Source: Deltaproteobacteria bacterium | GTDB lineage: Bacteria; Myxococcota_A; UBA9042; DTJE01 | DNA: 64,000 nucleotides | Direction: 5' to 3' | Assembly: GCA_029547805.1 (NCBI GenBank) | Contig: JAKPOP010000003.1 | Span: 62,001-126,000, forward strand | Shown here: positions 1-7,892 of the stretch, in pieces | Numbering within the stretch: position 1 is the stretch's first letter | Layout of the letters: each line of letters starts with the position of its first letter | Program-made: the position numbers and the translations under genes | Notes under the pieces: generated by a model | The model's input: the letters and a program-made list of their open reading frames with translations, nothing else | What the model was told of the DNA's origin: nothing | The model's database searches: none

Positions 1-2755
1 GCGACTCCAGGGGACCGGGGGCCGCCACGACCCGGGCAATGGAACGTTTGGCAGCGCGGACCCAGGCCAGGCGATGGACGGACTCCTCGGGCCAACGGTC
101 CCGGACCCGGGGAAGGATCCAGTCCAGTTGGGCCAGGGTCAACAAGGTCGCGACGTCGAGCAGTCGTTGCCGATCCTCCGGAGAGGAGGCGGGATCCCGG
201 GCGATCCGATAGAGGGTTCCGGCGTCTGGGACGTCCTCCAGGCTCGCGGCCCACCGGTCATCCTGGTCGATGGGCGGCAACTGCCGGGCGTCCGGGGGCG
301 GCTGGGGAGGACCGGGTCTGGTGATGAGGTCCAGCCACCGGAGCACCCCGTCCACTTCGTAATCGGCCTCCAGGTCCGGGAGGGCGTCCCGGATCCAGGC
401 CTTGGCCGCACGGAGATCGAGTCCCCGACCCTCGGTGACGTCCCGGACCAGGGGCTCCAGGGAGGCGCCCCACCGGGGCGTGCCGGTCAGCAGCCGAGAC
501 AGCATCCGGCAGAGGACCGGTCGGGGAATCAGGTCCCCCGGGGAACGAATCCCCTCTTCTTCGAGGTGGGTCCTCAGCGAGGACGTGGCGCGGCGCAGGG
601 AGGCAATCCGTGCCCCGAGACCCGGTTCGAAGTGGGCCAGGACCTCTTCCAGGGTCCGAAGGATCTCGCCGAACCGGAAGGGATCCTCCGGCAGGGAGCC
701 GGATCGAAGGACCTCTTGCCAGTGGGAGAAGGGACCGAAGCCCTCCGGGAACCGGAGGTCCAGGCGTCCCCCGGGTCCGAACCGGATCAGCAGGGACCCC
801 TGTTCCAGGCCCGGGAGGGTGAAGCGGGAGGGGCCATGACGGGAAGAGGTCAGGGTGAAGGGATCCGGAGGCAGTTCCCATCGGAGGTCCATCGCGAGGC
901 CCTCGATGCCCCGGGAGGAGACGTCGCCCTCGCGCCAGCCCAGGTCGATCCGGGCGCCCGGTTCCAGCGTGAACCGTCGACCCGAGAGGTCTGCCCGGGC
1001 CTCCTGGATCGTCAGGGCGAGGCCGCCCGACGGTTCGTAGTGCGCGGGGCCGCCCGAGACTCCCGGAAGACCGAACCGAACTCGGGAGTCCAGGTCCACC
1101 CGGGAGTCCACCTGGACCCGCAGCAGGGGGACCGACAGGTCCATTTCGGGAATGGCTGGGACCTGGGCCTGGATCGCCTGCCGCAACCGGCCCTCCAGGC
1201 GAATCCGACCCTGGATTCCCTGGCGAGGGCGTCCCGTCTTCAGGGAGGCCTCGATCACGCCCTCGTCCAGTTCCAGGAACCAGCCCTGGTCCTCCCCCTC
1301 CCGCAGGTCCCGGAGGGGCATGGAGACCCGTCCCGACAGGGAGAACCCGCCCCCGGGAAAGCGGATTTCGCTGCCCTCGGGACCGTGGGAAAAGAGCATG
1401 CCCCCCTGTGCCCGGAGGTGTTCCAGCCGGACCTGCAGGGTGGTCTGCCCCTTCAGGGATGGGTGCCAGGACCGTGCCTCGATGTCCAGGAAGGGGATCC
1501 GGAATCCCGGCCGGGCCACCAGCAGGACCTCGGCCCGAAGAATCCGGGGCCGTGAGACGGCGTCCGGTGCGCCGAAATCCAGCGCGAAGGACCCCTCGGT
1601 CCGCAGCCGGACGGCACCCTCCGGAAAGGACAGCACCAGGGTCGGCACCCGGAACGACAGGAGATCCCGGGACCGGGAGAGGCTGCCCTGGACCTGAATC
1701 CGAAAGGACTCGGGGGTGGTCGCCTGCCCCACGAGACGAGTCCCGTCCACCATTGTCGTGGCCACGGAGCACCGGGGCAGGTCCCCCTCCCCTTCCAGGG
1801 ACCCCTCGCCCCGGTCCAGGAGATTCCAGAGGAAGCGTAGGATGCCCATGGTCTGGACCCGCTCGGCGTGGAGGTGTCCCGAGGCCAGGGGGGTTCCGCC
1901 GAGGATTGCCGGGAGGGAGGCATGGGGCACCGGCAGGATGGCTGCCGGGAGGGTGACATTGCGAAAGGGCCAGGTCGCCCGGTCCATGATCCGGACCTGC
2001 CCCGAGAAGGAGAGCTCCAGTTCCCAGCGACCGGCCGGTGCGTTCCACCGGGGAAGGCCACGGACCGAGGACAGGTGGACCTCGCCGGGTTCCAGTTGGC
2101 CCTCGATCAGGGACTCCCTCAGATGTTGGAAGGTGTCCCGGGTCTCCTTCCACAACCGTCCGACCAGGGATTCCTTGCCAGGAATGATCCACTGCGTCAG
2201 CGGGGATCGCTCGACCTCTCGAATCCACTCCTCGCCCCGCCTCCGGATCTCCCGGGACAGGGGGTCCTGCAACAGGGATCGGAGGGAGTCCAGGGACTGG
2301 TCGTCGAAGAGGTGCCGGAGGTCCCAGAGGGCCTGGAGGACATTCGGGAGCACCACTGCGGGTTGAAAGGAGACCTCCAGTTCCTCGACGATGGGGCCCG
2401 AGTCGGGGGATCCCACGGGGGCGGGACCGACCCTGGCCTGGACCGTTGCCGTGCAGGGTCGGGCGACCTGGCATTGGAGCCCGGGAGTCCGGTCGAGGGG
2501 CAGCAGGTGGGTGCCGGGAACCAGGGTGGCTGTGAGGAGGCATCGACCCTTCTTGAGGAGGGTGGTCTCCAGGTCCCCCAGGAGGAGATGTGCGTCGTCG
2601 GGGGTCAGGAAGCCGCCCAGGACATCGGGAACCTTCCGGGAGGTCCCGGTCCGACGCAGTTCGACCGCGATCCGGGACCGTTCGCCGGTCCGGACCCGTT
2701 CCCAGGAGGTTCGAAATCGGAAGGCGTTCCGGGGGGGAGTGCCGCGTTCACCCAT
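1..2755 (-). CDS. Unknown large beta-rich protein, C-terminus beyond window edge
   Basis: Open frame of 918 complete codons with no stop before the left edge, so the C-terminus is missing. I chose the ATG at 2755 (MGERGTPPRNAFRF), which lies about 24 bases below a good extended -10. There is no obvious signal peptide or membrane segment at the N-terminus. Most of the chain alternates short charged and hydrophobic stretches such as GQVRIMD, SFRIQVQGSL and LTLQVRLEHL, as expected for stacked beta strands; the last 200 visible residues become helical. This pattern resembles beta-solenoid envelope proteins such as AsmA/TamB only in a general way, and I do not recognise a family. It is transcribed away from the lipoprotein gene at 2888. 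The reading frame is preferred because all alternatives on either strand give proline/glycine/arginine-rich nonsense. Confidence 0.7.
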   Translation of the reverse strand, partial: MGERGTPPRNAFRFRTSWERVRTGERSRIAVELRRTGTSRKVPDVLGGFLTPDDAHLLLGDLETTLLKKGRCLLTATLVPGTHLLPLDRTPGLQCQVARPCTATVQARVGPAPVGSPDSGPIVEELEVSFQPAVVLPNVLQALWDLRHLFDDQSLDSLRSLLQDPLSREIRRRGEEWIREVERSPLTQWIIPGKESLVGRLWKETRDTFQHLRESLIEGQLEPGEVHLSSVRGLPRWNAPAGRWELELSFSGQVRIMDRATWPFRNVTLPAAILPVPHASLPAILGGTPLASGHLHAERVQTMGILRFLWNLLDRGEGSLEGEGDLPRCSVATTMVDGTRLVGQATTPESFRIQVQGSLSRSRDLLSFRVPTLVLSFPEGAVRLRTEGSFALDFGAPDAVSRPRILRAEVLLVARPGFRIPFLDIEARSWHPSLKGQTTLQVRLEHLRAQGGMLFSHGPEGSEIRFPGGGFSLSGRVSMPLRDLREGEDQGWFLELDEGVIEASLKTGRPRQGIQGRIRLEGRLRQAIQAQVPAIPEMDLSVPLLRVQVDSRVDLDSRVRFGLPGVSGGPAHYEPSGGLALTIQEARADLSGRRFTLEPGARIDLGWREGDVSSRGIEGLAMDLRWELPPDPFTLTSSRHGPSRFTLPGLEQGSLLIRFGPGGRLDLRFPEGFGPFSHWQEVLRSGSLPEDPFRFGEILRTLEEVLAHFEPGLGARIASLRRATSSLRTHLEEEGIRSPGDLIPRPVLCRMLSRLLTGTPRWGASLEPLVRDVTEGRGLDLRAAKAWIRDALPDLEADYEVDGVLRWLDLITRPGPPQPPPDARQLPPIDQDDRWAASLEDVPDAGTLYRIARDPASSPEDRQRLLDVATLLTLAQLDWILPRVRDRWPEESVHRLAWVRAAKRSIARVVAAPGPLES

Positions 2756-2785
2756 CGTCCGATCTCCGGTACCGGTGGCTGCAAG

Positions 2786-2794
2786 AGTGTAGCA
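2786..2794 (-). promoter_or_regulatory. Extended -10 promoter for the left-edge gene
   Basis: On the minus strand the sequence reads TGC-TACACT, an extended -10 with no strong -35 at 17 bases. Predicted transcription starts near 2779, giving a leader of about 24 bases before the ATG at 2755. The same TGC-TAnnnT form occurs at three other gene starts in this window. Confidence 0.45.
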
Positions 2795-2836
2795 CCGGCC
2801 AAGGTCGGCAATCGGCGTTCCGATGCCATGGAGTTC

Positions 2837-2865
2837 TTGACGACAGGCCGGGAAACCGGAACCAT
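2837..2865 (+). promoter_or_regulatory. Weak promoter candidate for the metallopeptidase lipoprotein gene
   Basis: TTGACG is followed after 17 bases by AACCAT, which is a good -35 with a poor -10. It sits 23-51 bases ahead of the ATG at 2888. Support is position and the -35 only. Confidence 0.3.
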
Positions 2866-2887
2866 TCCAGGCCGACTGGAGGGCGCG

Positions 2888-4345
2888 ATGAACCGGGCCT
2901 GGGTCGCGACATGGTGTCTGGTGGTGGCCCTGGCACCCGGGGCCTGCTCCACCGACGGGTCGCACCGCAGGCCCCCTCCCCTCTCGTGCACGCCCTTCTG
3001 CCAGGACCGCGCCTGCGGGGAGGACGGGTGCGGAGCGACCTGCGGTTCCTGCCCGGATGGGACCTTCTGCGAGCCCTTCCAGGGGCAGTGCCTCTCGGGG
3101 TCCGGGGGGGTTCTGACCGGGTCCCTGGGGCTGCTGCACCGACCTGGCCGGCTGCTCCCCGACGGAGGAGTCGAACTGGACGATCCCCGATGGATCGGGG
3201 CCCTGGGAGCAACACTGGTGGTCACGACGGCCGATGGCGAGGTGATCGGCGGCGGAGAGGTGTCGTCTCGGGACGGGGACTTCCGGGTGACGACCGCCCG
3301 TCGGGTCCGGGCGGGGGATCGGCTCGTGATCACCACGTGGTGGGCCCCCCGAGGCACGGTGGTGCTGGCGGTGTTGCGGCCGCCACCGGGGGAATTCCAC
3401 GAGTCCACGCCCCTGGCACCCTGGTCCTGGGTGGTGGAGACGGAGGGTCGGGAGAACCTGGGAGACCTGACCATCTCGGAGTCCGAGGGATCCGGCGCGC
3501 TCTACCTCTTCCTGCTGGCCCGACAGGTCCAGCAGTCGGTGCTGGACTCGGTGCTGTCGGGGGATGCCCTTCCCCTGGTGCGCCTTGGGGTGGTCTGGGG
3601 ACCCGGAACCGTGTTCCACTGTGGGGCCTGCTTCGCATCGACCCTGGGCTTTCCCATGGAGGGCGGTCCCGAGATGCTCCAGAGCGTCCTGATCGGTGAC
3701 GACCCGGCCATGGGCGGTCCCTGGGCCTGGCCGGTGCTGCTGCACGAGATGGGGCACTATGTCGCCCAGAACTACAGCCGCGACGACTCCCCCGGGGGGA
3801 GCCACTTCCTGGGACAGAAACTGCCGCCGGCCTTTGCCTGGTCCGAGGGGTGGGCCTCCTTCTTCGGGGCGTTGATCGCGTCGGAATGGGCCGGAGAGCC
3901 GCGGCCATACTATTGGGACATCCAGGGCAGCGACTCCTTCTGGATCGATTACGAGAATGGCCTGGTGAACGGCACCTCGACTGTCCGGCCGCCGGTCCCC
4001 GCCCAGGGCCAGAACCAGGAACTGGACGAGACCTGGGTGACCCATTTCCTCTGGCATCTCCGGGCCGAACAGGGCCATGCGGGAACGTCCGGCGGACTCT
4101 ATGACGACGCGACCCTGCTATGGACCTTCGGGTCGAAGCGGATGAAGAACATGGACCGGGCCGGCGCCGGCACCGATCTGGTGGATTTCCTGGATGCCCT
4201 GGCCTGTCGGGATCGCGAGGGCACCGGCCTGCTCACGTCCTTTGCCCAGGAGGAGATGGGCTTCCCCTGGGACGGCGATCCCTCCTGCCCCACGGCGGTC
4301 GCCAGCACGCCGGCCCCCGGGACTTCCCAGGAGCCAACCCCGTGA
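2888..4345 (+). CDS. Lipoprotein with HExxH zinc metallopeptidase-like domain
   Basis: 485 residues. The N-terminus has a lipoprotein signal ending APGAC, with Cys20 as the lipidation site, followed by a short Cys-rich segment (CGEDGCGATCGSC) typical of secreted deltaproteobacterial proteins. A beta-rich middle region leads to HEMGH at residues 286-290 and a downstream EGWASFF with Glu320, the spacing expected of a gluzincin-type zinc site (two His plus a Glu about 30 residues later). I infer a surface or periplasmic zinc peptidase; the substrate is unknown. The ATG at 2888 follows GGAGG at good distance. The stop overlaps the GTG of the next gene (GTGA), so the two are likely co-translated. 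The peptidase assignment rests on the zinc motif, not on an overall family match. Confidence 0.75.
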   Translation: MNRAWVATWCLVVALAPGACSTDGSHRRPPPLSCTPFCQDRACGEDGCGATCGSCPDGTFCEPFQGQCLSGSGGVLTGSLGLLHRPGRLLPDGGVELDDPRWIGALGATLVVTTADGEVIGGGEVSSRDGDFRVTTARRVRAGDRLVITTWWAPRGTVVLAVLRPPPGEFHESTPLAPWSWVVETEGRENLGDLTISESEGSGALYLFLLARQVQQSVLDSVLSGDALPLVRLGVVWGPGTVFHCGACFASTLGFPMEGGPEMLQSVLIGDDPAMGGPWAWPVLLHEMGHYVAQNYSRDDSPGGSHFLGQKLPPAFAWSEGWASFFGALIASEWAGEPRPYYWDIQGSDSFWIDYENGLVNGTSTVRPPVPAQGQNQELDETWVTHFLWHLRAEQGHAGTSGGLYDDATLLWTFGSKRMKNMDRAGAGTDLVDFLDALACRDREGTGLLTSFAQEEMGFPWDGDPSCPTAVASTPAPGTSQEPTP

Positions 4346-5637
4346 GGATGCCCCGCAGTGCGATGCTGCTCCTGGCCCTGGGTCTGGTGGCGGCCAGCCA
4401 GTCCGGCAACCTGGTCCGGATTGCCGACGCCCACCCGCTGGTGATCGCCGGCTGGCGCCTGCTGCTGGCGGCCCTCGTGATGATTCCCATCACCGGGTCC
4501 CGGGTCGGGGACCTCCGGCGGATCCCGACGCCCCGGGTGGCGGAGGCCCTCCTGGCGGGGATCGCCCTGGGGGCCCACCTGGTGGCCTGGATCGCGGCCG
4601 TCCAGCGGACAACCGTGGCCAACGCGGCGACCTTCTTCTGCATCAATCCCCTGCTGACCGCCCTGGCGGCCCGGTTCTTCCTGGGGGAGCGGGTCAATTC
4701 CCGTCTGGGGGTCTCGATTGCCCTGGGTCTGGCGGGTGTCCTCACGATGGGGATCCATGACATGCGTCTCTCCCCGGAACACCTGGAAGGCGACGCGCTG
4801 GCGATCCTCTGTTCCGCCCTCTTCACGGTCTATCTGCTGGCCGGAAGGCGGGTCCGAGCCGTCGTGGACAACCGGGTCTATGTCCTGGTGCTCTATGGGG
4901 TTGCGGGGATCGGGACCCTCGCCGTCGCTGCGGCGGGAGGCCTTCCGTGGCTCGACGGGACGCCCCGGAACTGGCTCGCCTACGGGCTGCTGGCACTGGT
5001 GCCCACCTTGCTCGGGCATACCTTCCTGAACCACTCCCTGCGGTGGCTCTCGGCGGCCCGTCTGTCGGTGCTGACCCTCACGGAGCCGGCCTTCGCGGGG
5101 GTCGTGGCGTGGCTGGCCTGGGGGGAGGCGGTGCCCCTGAGCACCCTCGGGGGATACGGGCTGATCGCCCTCTCGGTCGTGGTGCTGTTGTGGGACGTCC
5201 TGCGGCCGGATCGGAGGCCTCCGGTACGCCTCCGTGGACATCACCTGGGATGCACCGCGGGCTTCACGGGGCATGGCTACGACTCCCCGTTCACGGCGAC
5301 CCTGGCCCGGATCGCCGGAGTCCTGGAACGGGATCCGGACCATCCCATCGTGGTGGTTCCGGGCGCCGATGACGTCTGCGAACCGTGTCCGCACCTCCAG
5401 GCGGGCGCCTGCGCCCGGGACCCCCAGGCGGAGGTCCGGGTGCAGGTCCACGACCGGGAGTTCCTCGAGGCCCTGGGGCTGCAGGTCGGCGACCGGACCA
5501 CTCCCCGGGAGGTCTCCCGTCGACTGGAACGGGATCCACAGGCCCGGGAACGCATTCTGCGGGCGTGCGCAACGTGCCCATGGACCACGGTCTGCGCCTT
5601 TCACCACCGATGGGAACGCTCGGAAACCGCCTCGTGA
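4342..5637 (+). CDS. EamA-family transporter fused to a DUF1284 domain
   Basis: 431 residues from the GTG at 4342, which overlaps the previous stop by 4 bases; an ATG at 4348 is an alternative. Residues 1 to about 290 form a ten-helix drug/metabolite transporter of the EamA type, with hydrophobic segments and paired repeats (for example AALVMIPITG, FLNHSLRWLSAARLSVLTLT and a final LIALSVVVLLWDVL). Directly after, residues 295-431 carry a soluble domain starting VRLRGHHLGC and containing CEPCPHLQAGAC and CATCPWTTVC, which matches the DUF1284 family (RGHHL start, paired Cys motifs, possible metal site). No stop or start signal separates the two parts. EamA proteins export amino acids, metabolites or drugs; DUF1284 has no established role. 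The fusion places the Cys-rich domain at the cytoplasmic or periplasmic C-terminus of the transporter. Confidence 0.85.
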   Translation: MRMPRSAMLLLALGLVAASQSGNLVRIADAHPLVIAGWRLLLAALVMIPITGSRVGDLRRIPTPRVAEALLAGIALGAHLVAWIAAVQRTTVANAATFFCINPLLTALAARFFLGERVNSRLGVSIALGLAGVLTMGIHDMRLSPEHLEGDALAILCSALFTVYLLAGRRVRAVVDNRVYVLVLYGVAGIGTLAVAAAGGLPWLDGTPRNWLAYGLLALVPTLLGHTFLNHSLRWLSAARLSVLTLTEPAFAGVVAWLAWGEAVPLSTLGGYGLIALSVVVLLWDVLRPDRRPPVRLRGHHLGCTAGFTGHGYDSPFTATLARIAGVLERDPDHPIVVVPGADDVCEPCPHLQAGACARDPQAEVRVQVHDREFLEALGLQVGDRTTPREVSRRLERDPQARERILRACATCPWTTVCAFHHRWERSETAS

Positions 5638-5653
5638 AATGGCGGCTTTTCCA

Positions 5654-5682
5654 TTGACTTCCAGCGTCGCTTCGGATAGACA
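5654..5682 (+). promoter_or_regulatory. Sigma70-type promoter for the EF-G-like gene
   Basis: TTGACT, a 17-base spacer and TAGACA. It lies in the 126-base gap after the transporter gene, about 80 bases before the ATG at 5764. The -10 is one base from the TAGACT form found at several other starts in this window. Confidence 0.6.
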
Positions 5683-5763
5683 ACCCCGGCCCCGGTGTCG
5701 ACGGACCATCGCCCCCGGCACCGACCAGAGGCGCGGAGGCATTCGCAAGGAGGAAGCACGGGC

Positions 5764-7839
5764 ATGAAGGTCTATGAATCCGGTCAGATCCGCAACGTCG
5801 GACTGTATGGGCACCAGGGAACGGGCAAGACCACCGTCGCCGAGGCGATGGTCTTCCTGGGGAAGGCCGTGACCCGGCTCTGCAGCGTCGTGGACGGCAA
5901 CTCCAACTTCGACTACGACCCGGACGAGGTCCGACGGAAGTCGTCGATGTCCACCGCCGTGGGCTACGGCGAGTGGAATCGGTGCCTGGTCAACGTCGTG
6001 GACACTCCCGGGGACTCCAACTTCGCCGCCGAGACCGTCATGAGCCTCGCGGCCACGGACATCGGCGTCCTGGTCGTCAGCGCGGTGGACGGGGTGCAGG
6101 TGGGGACCGAGAAGGCCTTCGAACTGCTCGAACAGTCGGGGCAGCCGGCCATCCTGATGGTCACCAAGATCGACAAGGAACGGGCCGATTTCCAGAAGAT
6201 CCTGGCCCAACTGCAGGAGACCTTCGGCAACTCGGTGGTCCCCATCGCCTTGCCCATCGGCAGCGAGTCCTCCTTCGGCGGGGTCGTGGACCTGTTGTCG
6301 ATGGAGGCCCGGACCTACTCCGGGGGTCTCCAGGGCCAGAAGGGCGAGATTCCTCCGGCCATGAAGGACGCCGTGGCCTCCGCCCGGGAGGTCCTGGTGG
6401 AGAAACTGGCCGAGCAGGACGACGACCTGATGATGAAGTACCTGGACGGCGGCCAGCTGAGCCAGGACGATCTCAAGACCTGCCTCCAGAAGGGACTGCG
6501 ATCCCGGGGGATCTTCCCGGTGCTGGTCTGCAATGCCTCGACCGGTGTCGGCGTGGACCTCCTGATGGACCTGGTGACCCTCCATGGTCCGAGTCCCCTG
6601 GAGCGGACCAACTACCGGGTCGTGAAGGACGGGACCGAGACGCCGGTGGAGGTCGCCACCTCGGCATCCTTCCTCGGCTACGTCTTCAAGACGGCCGTGG
6701 ACGTCCAGACGGGGCGAATCACGATCCTGCGGGTGATCACGGGCACGGTGCCCGCCGAAGGCTTCCAGAACCTGGACACGGGGACCCGGGAGCGGTTCGG
6801 TGGATTCGTGAAGCTCCTGGGGAAGAAGACCGAGCCCATCGACCAGGCGGTCTGCGGGGACATCGTGGCCGTCGTGAAGCTCAAGGACACCCGGACCGGC
6901 AACACGCTGGCGGCCGACGCCGGTGCCGGCCGACTGGTGACGGTCCCCCTGCCCGAGCCCTGCATCTCCTACGCGGTGAAGCCCCGGTCCCAGGGAGACG
7001 AGGACAAGGTGTCCGCGGCCATCCAGCGTCTGGTGGAGGAGGACGTCGGGCTGCGCCTGGCCCGGGACGAGGAGAGCAAGGAGTTCCTGCTCCACGGCCT
7101 GGGCCAGAGCCACATCCAGAACGCCGTGGAGAAGCTGAAGCGCAAGTTCGGCGTGGACGTCGAGATGAAACTGCCCCGGATTCCCTATCGGGAGACCATC
7201 CGCGGGTCGGCCAAGATGGTCGAGGGCAAGCACAAGAAACAGACCGGAGGTCGCGGCCAGTTCGGTGTCTGCTACATCGACATGGAGCCCCTGCCCCGAG
7301 GCGAGGGATTCGTCTTCGAGGACGCCATCTTCGGAGGCGCCATTCCCCGGCAGTTCATCCCCGCCGTGGAGAAGGGAATCCGAGAGGCGGCGGCCCGGGG
7401 CGTCCTGGCGGGCTACCCGGTCATCGACTTCAAGGTCCGTCTGGTGGACGGAAAGTACCACGACGTGGACTCCGACTCCCGGTCGTTCGAGATGGCGGGA
7501 TCCCGGGGCTTCAAGGCTGCCTTCAAGTTGTGCCGCCCGACGATCCTCGAGCCCATCATGAACGTGACCATCGTCATCCCCGAGGAGTGCCTCGGGGACA
7601 TCATGGGCGACATCTCGGCCCGGCGGGGTCGCATCCAGGGGACCGAGGCGCGGAACAAGTTCCAGGTCGTGAAGGCGAACATCCCGATGTCCGAGATGCA
7701 GACCTACGCGTCGGACCTCCGTTCGATGACGTCGGACCGGGGCACCTTCACGATGGAGGTCTCCCACTACGAGGAGATGCCCCAGAACCTCGTGGACAAG
7801 TTGATCCAGGAGGCCCAGATCGAGGAAGAGGAGGAATAG
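5764..7839 (+). CDS. fusA: EF-G-like translational GTPase (atypical paralogue)
   Basis: 691 residues, full length for elongation factor G. The GTPase domain has a P-loop GHQGTGKT (residues 16-23), DTPG (80-83) and TKID (134-137), followed by EF-G domains II to V; domain IV contains the run around KKQTGGRGQFG. Two departures from canonical EF-G are visible. The His after DTPG that promotes GTP hydrolysis is Asp here (DTPGDSNF), and the NKxD base-recognition motif is TKID. Both features are known in the FusA2-like group, whose members are not the main translocase. I therefore infer a paralogue with a regulatory or stress role rather than the housekeeping factor. The ATG at 5764 follows AAGGAGG about 10 bases upstream; in-frame codons further upstream encode no EF-G sequence. 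Confidence 0.9.
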   Translation: MKVYESGQIRNVGLYGHQGTGKTTVAEAMVFLGKAVTRLCSVVDGNSNFDYDPDEVRRKSSMSTAVGYGEWNRCLVNVVDTPGDSNFAAETVMSLAATDIGVLVVSAVDGVQVGTEKAFELLEQSGQPAILMVTKIDKERADFQKILAQLQETFGNSVVPIALPIGSESSFGGVVDLLSMEARTYSGGLQGQKGEIPPAMKDAVASAREVLVEKLAEQDDDLMMKYLDGGQLSQDDLKTCLQKGLRSRGIFPVLVCNASTGVGVDLLMDLVTLHGPSPLERTNYRVVKDGTETPVEVATSASFLGYVFKTAVDVQTGRITILRVITGTVPAEGFQNLDTGTRERFGGFVKLLGKKTEPIDQAVCGDIVAVVKLKDTRTGNTLAADAGAGRLVTVPLPEPCISYAVKPRSQGDEDKVSAAIQRLVEEDVGLRLARDEESKEFLLHGLGQSHIQNAVEKLKRKFGVDVEMKLPRIPYRETIRGSAKMVEGKHKKQTGGRGQFGVCYIDMEPLPRGEGFVFEDAIFGGAIPRQFIPAVEKGIREAAARGVLAGYPVIDFKVRLVDGKYHDVDSDSRSFEMAGSRGFKAAFKLCRPTILEPIMNVTIVIPEECLGDIMGDISARRGRIQGTEARNKFQVVKANIPMSEMQTYASDLRSMTSDRGTFTMEVSHYEEMPQNLVDKLIQEAQIEEEEE

Positions 7840-7892
7840 GGACCGCTCCCCACGGGAGGGATCCCGGATCCCACACTCTCCGGGAGTCCGCC

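Noticed and set aside
1868-2887. Plus-strand extension of the metallopeptidase gene to 1868
   Set aside because: The extra residues are shadow sequence; the lipoprotein signal begins at 2888 behind a ribosome site.
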